Source: Erigeron canadensis (lineage: Eukaryota; Streptophyta; Magnoliopsida; Asterales; Asteraceae). From it: a DNA stretch of 64,000 nt. Of the stretch, positions 57,648 through 64,000 are shown piece by piece (within the stretch, counting starts at the first letter, position 1; each line of letters begins with the position of its first letter). Made by a program: the position numbers and the translations under genes. The notes beneath the pieces are model-generated. The model saw only the letters and a list, made by a program, of their open reading frames with translations, searched no databases and was not told where the DNA came from. Location: positions 21,638,735-21,702,734 of the forward strand of contig NC_057769.1 in assembly GCF_010389155.1 (NCBI RefSeq), in the 5' to 3' direction.

Positions 57648-60107
57648 TCTGGTTTTAAGATAAAATCATTTATGTTTCAAAGTTGGAATTAATTCATGTT
57701 ATTATACATATAACTTGATATAAGATAACATGGAATTGAACGCCTTTGTGTACTTCCAAGTGGTCGTATATGAATATATATGTGTAATACAAGATGTTAA
57801 TTGCAATTTTGTTACAACTGTTTCAAAAACTCTCAATTGTTGATCTGAGAAGCAAAGGATTGAACGCCTTTGTCTATTCTTGAGTTATCTCATCTTGAAC
57901 GATTGATTGAGTTCACTTTTCATGAAACCTGTTTTGATTTCACACAAATCATTTTTGCTCCACCTTTTTCTATAAAAATCTTTTTGATCTATCTTTGCAT
58001 AGATGAAGGGGGAGTTTGTGATTTCAAATCTCTTCCAAACTTCAAATGTGTTTTAAACATTTTCTTTCACATTTGATGATGTTTTTCAAATCATTTACTT
58101 CAAAAGAAAGATCAGTGTTTAGTTTTCACATGAGCGACTAGGTTTTTCTCAAAATATACTCCATGAATTTCATCACCGCCGATGAGTTCTAACCCCAGAG
58201 TATTCACTTCTTTCATTAGAAAGTGAGAGTATTTTTGAGTGATGATGAATTTGTGCAACTAAGTTGGAGGGAGTAAAGTCGAAAAGTGAGAGGTTATGGT
58301 GATAATGTTGTGAACAAAGGGTTAAAAGAATTGATACCCTTCCCTAAAATTCTCAAATCGCCAGGTAAAACACATTTCTATCGGATGTCATTTGTTGATA
58401 TCTCAGTATTGAAGAAGCCTTCATGGACCTAATGAAGCGATGCACATCTTTACCTAACCACTCAAGGGTTTCTTAACAAATGCTTGTTTTACTTCTCACA
58501 GAGATTTTCTCATTTCTATTGACTCTTCATTTGGAAGACGTTCATATTGAAAAAGGGTGATACTTTGCTCCAGTCCCCGACTTCATTTGATCACTTTGTG
58601 TCTAGAGCTCTCATAATTGATCATTAATTTGATCGTTAATCATTCTTTAGGACACATTTGCGTCATATCTTTGTGATATACATGCTTATCTTTGTGATAT
58701 AGCCGGAACATTTGTAGTGATATCTTAATTGATATTTCAAGATGATCAAATGGAAATCCTACCATTGCTAACATCATGTCCAACTTTGAACGTAGGTCTC
58801 ATAATTGCATTTGTGTAATTATTGAGTTAACAAGAAGTCTATCGTGACCTTGGTTTTTTTTCTAAAAGACTTTAAGGATAGTATAACATAGTTATCGAAC
58901 GCTTAGGTGACACTGACCATGGTTTACATTCTTTGAAGCAATCTTGAGGTTGGAAAGCCAAAAGACCAAACTATGTTAGAGGTTTGCTTTGTGCATTTCT
59001 CAATGATACATAGGAAATCCGATAAATGGTATACATTTCTTTCGGTCATTTCATTAATCCTTTCGATTTTTGAGTGCAAACGGATCATTCTTATCCGGTT
59101 TCTTTTTCTCACTACCTGAACACAGAACACACCAACACCATGTTACAATGTTGATTAACAACGTCAATCTTACATTTTAGTCATCCATAGGAACAATTGA
59201 GTTGGTTTATATGGATAGATTGATGTTTTGATGGTTGATAATTCTCCATGAGCATAATGACTACATTTCAAGTCATGATTATTTCGTTTAAACAATCAAA
59301 TCAATCAGTGTTTGCATAATGACATTGGTTCCCAACTTTGTCATTATGAGGGGGAGAAAATAGTATGATTGATTATTGATTAGAATTAGAATGATTGATA
59401 AGGACAAGGAGAAAAGTTTGTGTTTGGTTGTTTCAAATGCTTTCAGAGATACTATCATTCAGTTTCAAATATCGAAGAGACTGTGATTACTCATGAATTG
59501 AGGAGGAGCATAATTACTTTCATAAAAGAATTTCCAAAACATTATTGAAATATTTACTCTCAAAAGTGTTCAAGACGATGTGACAAAGATCAAAGCTTCA
59601 AAGGACAAAAGGCTGAAGATTCAAGACAAAAGAAGAAAAGCTTCAAAAAGTGTCTTCATCAAGTTAAAGATCTTCAAGTCATACAACAACACTTTATCAA
59701 AAGCTACATTGCACACATCAAGGGGGAGAGTACATGTTTCTGAAAAAATTCATTCCAAGATTTCAAAGAAAAGACTTCAAGATTCAAAGATTGAAGAATT
59801 CAAGACAATTTCATACCTTCCGCACCTCAAAAGACAACTCTGATTCATGATTCAACAATTTTCAAAGATTTAAGACATACACATACTCATCATTCTCTGT
59901 TCTATAAGAACATTGAGAATCAACAGATGATCTAACTTCAAGAAGTCCAAGACCGATACTGAATCATGTTCTCCAAAGACAATGAGAAAGCATTGAAGAA
60001 CTGTTTCAACTCACCAATTGTCTTCATCACCGGGCTCATCAAATTCATTCCTACAAGACAAACCAACACGTACTTCAGACCTCACAATATATCACTAAGG
60101 GGGAGAA
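57648..60107 (+). other. Post-pol tail of element B, second copy, with multiple polypurine tracts
   Basis: About 2.5 kb without a conserved reading frame. Purine tracts AAGGGGGAG (58,006), GAGGGGGAG (59,348), AAGGGGGAGAG (59,720) and the PPT AAGGGGGAGAA next to the LTR (60,097-60,107). Also a direct pair of TTGAACGCCTTTGT (about 57,735 and 57,861). No env-like protein with a signal peptide or membrane segment was found. Confidence 0.75.
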
Positions 60108-60430
60108 TGTTAGAAATCCAAAAATAGTGATACATTGTATTTTAAGCTATGGACTTACTTGTTGTTAAGTCATGTGTTGATGATTTCTAAGATTGAGGGG
60201 CTAATAGTGTTAATTAGCATAGTTAGATAGTTTAGACTATAAATAGCCCTCAATTCCTTAGAAATCATAACCTTTTTCATGAACTTTGCATAACACATAT
60301 AACATTACATCTGAAAAACACACTCTTGATCCATATTCTCTCTCAACACACACATAAACACCAAGAACACACACACTAACCAAACGCCATTGTTGATGTG
60401 AATTCGGTTGATAAAATCGTGTTGATTACA
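60108..60430 (+). repeat. 3' LTR of element B, second copy (323 bp)
   Basis: TGTTAGAAATCC to GATTACA, full length like the 5' LTR at 36,012. Followed by the TSD GTGTC. Confidence 0.92.
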
Positions 60431-60435
60431 GTGTC

Positions 60436-62624
60436 GTTGAAAGGAGAAACCGAACGCTGGTGGAAGCAGCAAGGACAATGCTTGCTTATTCCAAGTTACC
60501 ATCGAATATGTGGGCTGAAGCTGTTGACACTGCCTGTCACACTCAGAATTGGCCCATTATCAATCAGCGTCATGAGAAGACTCCTTATGAGGTTATTAAC
60601 AAACGCAAACGCAACATCAATTACTTCCATATTTTTGGGTGTGTCTGTTATACCTTGAATGATCGGGAAAATGTTGGAAAGTTTGAAAAGAAAGGTGACG
60701 AAGGTTACTTTGTTGGTTACTCAAAGACATCGATTGCCTATCGCATCTTCAATCGCCGAACAAACACAATTCAAGAAACCATGAATGTTTGGTTTGATGA
60801 GATGTCTGGCATGATTTTTGAACAAGAAAGTTTGCTACCAACAATTAGCGATTCAACTACTTCAAGTGCTTCCTCAAGGACGTCTACCTTAGCTTCCAAG
60901 TTCAAGAAGTATCCTACTCCAACAAGTGAAGAACTAGATATTCTTTTCGAAGAGTTCTACAATTCAAAACCGATTCAAGCAAAGGAACCTCAAGTCATCA
61001 ATGAACCAATTCCGAACAATGATTCCATTCAAACAAATGAACCAGTTCCTGACAACAATCATGAACCATCTTCAAATTATTCAGAGCAAGAAGAGTCATC
61101 TTCAAGTGATATTTGTTCTCAAAAGAATGTTCAAGAACAACCTTCTCAGATCACCCAGACAACAAACCCATCAAATACTCCAACTGTGTATGTGCCACTG
61201 GATTTTGATCATCCAGATTTTGAGGAAAGAGTTCTTCCGAGTTATGATTCCATTTCTCAACAGAACTCAGGCTTTAATGATGATGATGTTGATATTCATC
61301 AGCAAGATATCCTTCCTCATGACAACAAATGGTCACGTATGCGCAGAGATCATCCTACAAAGCAGATAATTGGAGATCCACAAGCTGGTGTTACTACCCG
61401 TACTTCAGTCAATGAGTGTGTTGTTGCACTTTCACTGAGTAACAATCTCTGAAGCTCTTAGTGATCGAGAGTGGGTTAAAGCGATGCAAGATGAACTAGC
61501 TCAGTTTGAAAGGCTGAAGGTATGGAGGTTGGTTCCAAATCCGAGGAAAGAAGAACCAATTGGCACCAAGTGGATTTTCAAGAATAAGAAGGATGAAAAT
61601 GGAGTTTAGTAAGGAACAAAGCTCGATTAGTTGCGAAGGGTTATTGCCAACAACCTGGTGTAGACTTCGACGAAACTTTCACTCCTGTTGTAAGAATGGA
61701 GGCCATTCGCATATTCTTAGCTTATACTGCATTCAGAAATTTCACAGTGTTTCAAATGGATGTAAAGACAGCATTCTTGAATGGTGAGCTCAAAGAAGAG
61801 GTTTGCGTGGAGCAACCTGAAGGTTTTGTTGATTCTCATAGACCAAATCATGTCTATAGGTTAGACAAGGCTCTCTATGGTTTGAAGCAAGCACCCCGAG
61901 CATGGTATGATTCCTTAACTACTTTCTTACTTAAAGGAGGCTTTACCAAAGGCACTATCGACCCTACCTTGTTTATTCGTAAGCAAGGTAAGCATGTTTT
62001 ACTTGTCCAAATATATGTTGATGACATTATTTTTGGGTCAACCAGTCAAACTTTTTGCCAAAACTTTTCATCTCTAATGGTCAATCATTTCGAAATGAGC
62101 ATGATTGGGGAAATGAACTACTTTTTGGGTCTACAAATCAAACAATTACCAACTGGTATTTTTATATCACAAGGTAAGTACATTAAAGATATGTTGAAAA
62201 AGTTTGATATGACTTCATGTTCTTCAATTTCAACCCCAATGGCTGCTCGTACAAACATTAATGCTGATAAAAATGGGAAACCATTTGACCAGAAGAGATA
62301 TAGAAGTATGATCGGTTCATTGTTGTACCTTACAACATCTCGTCCAGATATAATGTTTGCAACATGTATGTGTACTAGGTATCAAGCTGCTCCGTATCAA
62401 CATCTCGTGCCATTGCTATTGCAGTCAAGTCAGTAAACCACTCTCGATCAAAGCATATTGATGTGAGATATCATTTTCTCAAAGATCGTATTGAGAAAGG
62501 TGACATCGAGCTCTATTTTGTGGGAACTGACTATCAGCTTGCAGATTTGTTCACCAAACCATTGGATGAGAAAAGGTTTAACTTTCTTATCTCTAAGCTT
62601 GGCATGTTAAATCTTGAACCTTAA
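60436..62624 (+). pseudogene. Pol of element A, second part: end of integrase, RT, truncated RNase H
   Basis: Resumes with the integrase catalytic-Glu region, RT to YVDDIIFGS (about 62,016-62,042), and ends TAA 62,622-62,624. Lesions: a 16-bp loss near 61,444 that shifts the frame, a 1-base loss near 61,605 (GTTTAGTAAGG), and a deletion of roughly 340 bp at 62,394 that removes most of RNase H, joining AAPYQH to the ...[20 protein letters not shown] end. Also a Pro-for-... type change is not needed to kill it: the deletions alone do. The 330-codon frame 60,460-61,452 is intact. Confidence 0.88.
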
Positions 62625-62825
62625 TTTATTTTATTCTTGATACATTCTTGAAAAACAAAATACAAAATTTGAAAAGACAAAAAATCAAATACAAAAATAT
62701 ACAATTTTGAAAAATAACAAAAAGATTTTCTTTATTCTTTTCTTTTTAAAGTGGCTTACATATGCTATGTATGTAACCCGGGCTTCATAGTTTATTTATG
62801 TTATAGGACTTACTTGTTGTTAAGT
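62625..62825 (+). other. Shortened post-pol tail of element A with a single hairpin
   Basis: Only 200 bp against about 2.8 kb in B. One hairpin of the covarying family remains at 62,756-62,776: outer TTAC/GTAA, bulge AT, inner ATGC/GTAT (one G-T pair), loop TAT. The PPT is missing, and a misplaced LTR piece (TGTTATAGGACTTACTTGTT, from about 62,799) precedes the LTR. Confidence 0.75.
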
Positions 62826-63118
62826 CATTGTAATTTAAGTTATAGGACTTGTTGTTAAGTCATGAGATTGTGATTTCTAAGGTTGAGGGGCTAATTGTGA
62901 TAATTAGCATAGTTGTTTAGATTAGCCTATAAATAGCCCTCATCAACTTAGAAATCATAACCTTTCATAACACACACATAACATTTCATACTTTTACACC
63001 TTAATCACACACACTTAATCCCAATTCTCTCTCAACACACACACAAACACCAAGAACACACACACTAACCAAACACCATTGTTGATGTGAATTCGGTGAT
63101 GAAAATCGTGTTATTACA
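62826..63118 (+). repeat. 3' LTR of element A, 5' end lost
   Basis: Matches 29,885-30,181 apart from one substitution and a 4-bp loss. The first 25 or so bases of the LTR (TGTTAGAAATCC and on) are missing and replaced by a short LTR repeat. Ends GTTATTACA, then AAAGC. Confidence 0.85.
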
Positions 63119-63123
63119 AAAGC

Positions 63124-64000
63124 AGCTACCAACTCAATATAAAAGAAAACTCAAGGAAGTGTTGGAGAAGAGTAAAGATGTATTTGCTTGGACACCCGCG
63201 GACATGACGGGTGTCCCAAGAGAGTTAAAGATAGATGGTGAGATTTTTGACACACAACATCACTTAAAAACGAGACCATACTTGGAGCCTATTAGGCAGA
63301 AACGCCGGAGCCTGGCTCCAGATCGCAGCAAGGCTGCGAAGGAGTAGGTGGAAGATCTAGTAAAAGCTGGTATCCTCAGGGAAGTCAAATATCAGAGCTG
63401 GGTTGCCAATCCGGTAATGGTAAGGAAATATGATGGAGGCTGGAGAATGTGTGTTGACTTCACTGACATCAACAAAGCTTGTCCTAAGGACTGTTATCCA
63501 CTTCCGGAAATCGATTGGAAGGTAGAGTCTCTCGTAGGCTTCCGCTTAAAATGTTTTTTAGACGCTTACAAAGGCTATCATCAAATTCAAATGCACCTGG
63601 ATGATGAGGACAAAACAGCTTTTTACATGTCGGAAGGGATTTTTTGTTACAAAAGAATGCCATTTGGTTTAAAAAACGCAGGGGCAACATACCAAAGATT
63701 GGTAGATAGGGCATTTGGAAGGCAAATAGGGAGAAACTTGGAAGTTTATGTAAATGATATGGTAATAAAAAGCAGAAGCGAAGAGGATATGTTTGTAGAC
63801 ATTGAAGAAACGTTCAAGACGCTCCGCTCCATCAACATGAAGTTAAATCCTAAAAAATGTTCTTTTGGAGTCGAAGAGGGCCAATTTTTGGGGCATATGA
63901 TTACAAAAGAAGGATTTCGAGCTGATCCAGAAAAGGTTAAGGATATTCAAAGTATGAAGCCTCCGCAGGCTCTCAAGGAGATTCAAAGCCTCAATGGCAA
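63124..64000 (+). pseudogene. Gypsy reverse transcriptase, continues past window edge
   Basis: Resumes the Gypsy pol: LKEVLEKSKDVFAWTPADMT, a TAG at 63,345-63,347, then RMCVDFTDINKACPKDCYPL, KCFLDAYKGYHQIQMHLDDE and MPFGLKNAGATYQRLVD. The catalytic YVDD is YVND (about 63,747-63,758), so the RT is inactive. Then INMKLNPKKCSFGVEEGQFL. The motif set fits the Tat/Retand (OTA) group. RNase H and integrase lie beyond 64,000. Confidence 0.9.

Larger units (their letters stand above)
48622..60430 (+). mobile_element. Copia element B, second assembly copy
   Basis: TGTTAG at 48,622 to GATTACA at 60,430, then GTGTC at 60,431-60,435. 11,809 bp. Frames are broken in the first 3 kb (near the gap) and mostly intact from 51.8 kb on: the mirror image of the first copy. 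This copy and the resumed element A after it are the better source for the right half of B. Confidence 0.88.
29861..63118 (+). mobile_element. Copia element A (Sirevirus-like), inserted in Gypsy pol and itself carrying element B
   Basis: Begins TGTTAGAAATC at 29,861 and ends GTTATTACA at 63,118, flanked by AAAGA (29,856-29,860) and AAAGC (63,119-63,123), a 5-bp TSD with one mismatch. Host Gypsy coding reads IGK then QLP across the site. Order: LTR, iMet PBS, leader with hairpins, long gag, pol cut at 36,011 by element B, pol resumed at 60,436, short tail, damaged 3' LTR. The visible 33 kb includes a probable false duplication of about 12.6 kb plus a 100-N gap; after merging, A plus B would be about 20.6 kb. 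Multiple lesions make A dead. Confidence 0.85.

Noticed and set aside
36012..60430. Two independent insertions of element B, or a true tandem duplication
   Set aside because: Identical site, duplicated flanking A sequence, exact 100-N gap and error gradients fit overlapping contigs better. A real duplication is not formally excluded.
1..64000. CRISPR array, bacterial operon or organelle insertion
   Set aside because: Spliced genes, plant transposons and AT-rich intergenic DNA show plant nuclear sequence; no regular repeat-spacer array or organelle genes were seen.

Overview
The window is nuclear DNA of a flowering plant, most likely a eudicot. It is AT-rich, with spliced genes that have plant GT/AG introns, a MIKC-type MADS-box gene, tRNA-derived SINEs, Stowaway and Mutator-like MITEs, and large nested LTR retrotransposons. 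A daisy-family (Asteraceae) origin would fit the retroelement style, but that is only an impression.

Layout. (1) 1-5.3 kb: the 3' half of a plus-strand class I methyltransferase gene (METTL13/EEF1AKMT4-like), whose last intron holds a decayed minus-strand LINE. (2) 5.3-10.8 kb: intergenic DNA with a long-TIR DNA transposon, a 118-bp tandem duplication, a MITE and two adjacent SINEs, one with a perfect 15-bp target-site duplication (TSD). (3) 10.86-14.25 kb: a complete eight-exon MADS-box gene of the AGL15/AGL18 clade (259 residues) with a C-terminal LxLxL repression motif. (4) 14.3-19.1 kb: a cluster of small insertions: a 7-bp-plus-poly(A) retro-insertion with a 16-bp TSD, a Stowaway MITE, a 2.2-kb non-autonomous Mutator-like element with a perfect 9-bp TSD, a 131-bp MITE with another 9-bp TSD, and two LINE 3' fragments. 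(5) 19-25.5 kb: no gene I can identify, though part may be transcribed from the minus strand. (6) 25.5-64 kb: one nested retrotransposon stack.

The stack. A decayed Ty3/Gypsy element of Tat/Retand (OTA) type is the base layer (5' LTR, PBS, gag, protease, then RT from 63,124 to the window edge). Its gag is split by a 1,637-bp solo LTR (TSD AGCAT). Its pol is split by a Ty1/Copia element, here called A (29,861-63,118, TSD AAAGA/AAAGC). A second Copia element of the same family, B, sits in the integrase of A (TSD GTGTC). A and B look like Sireviruses: iMet PBS, very long Gag with coiled coils, a long non-coding tail after pol, and several polypurine tracts.

B appears twice, at 36,012-47,690 and 48,622-60,430, either side of exactly 100 Ns. 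Both copies sit at the same site in A, and the flanking A sequence is duplicated too. The simplest reading is that two overlapping contig ends were scaffolded without merging, so about 12.6 kb of the window is probably a false duplication. Single-base deletions that break reading frames concentrate towards the gap in both copies.

Most interesting biology: four evenly spaced hairpins after pol whose stems change in a compensatory way; an array of dynein-light-chain (LC8)-type TQT motifs in Gag; a possible in-phase intron that would fuse the Gag N-terminus to Pol; AGATCGTTT hairpins and tandem repeats in the leader; an LTR-divergence paradox (the outer, older element has the more similar LTRs); and eight copies of a GC-rich palindrome in the solo LTR.
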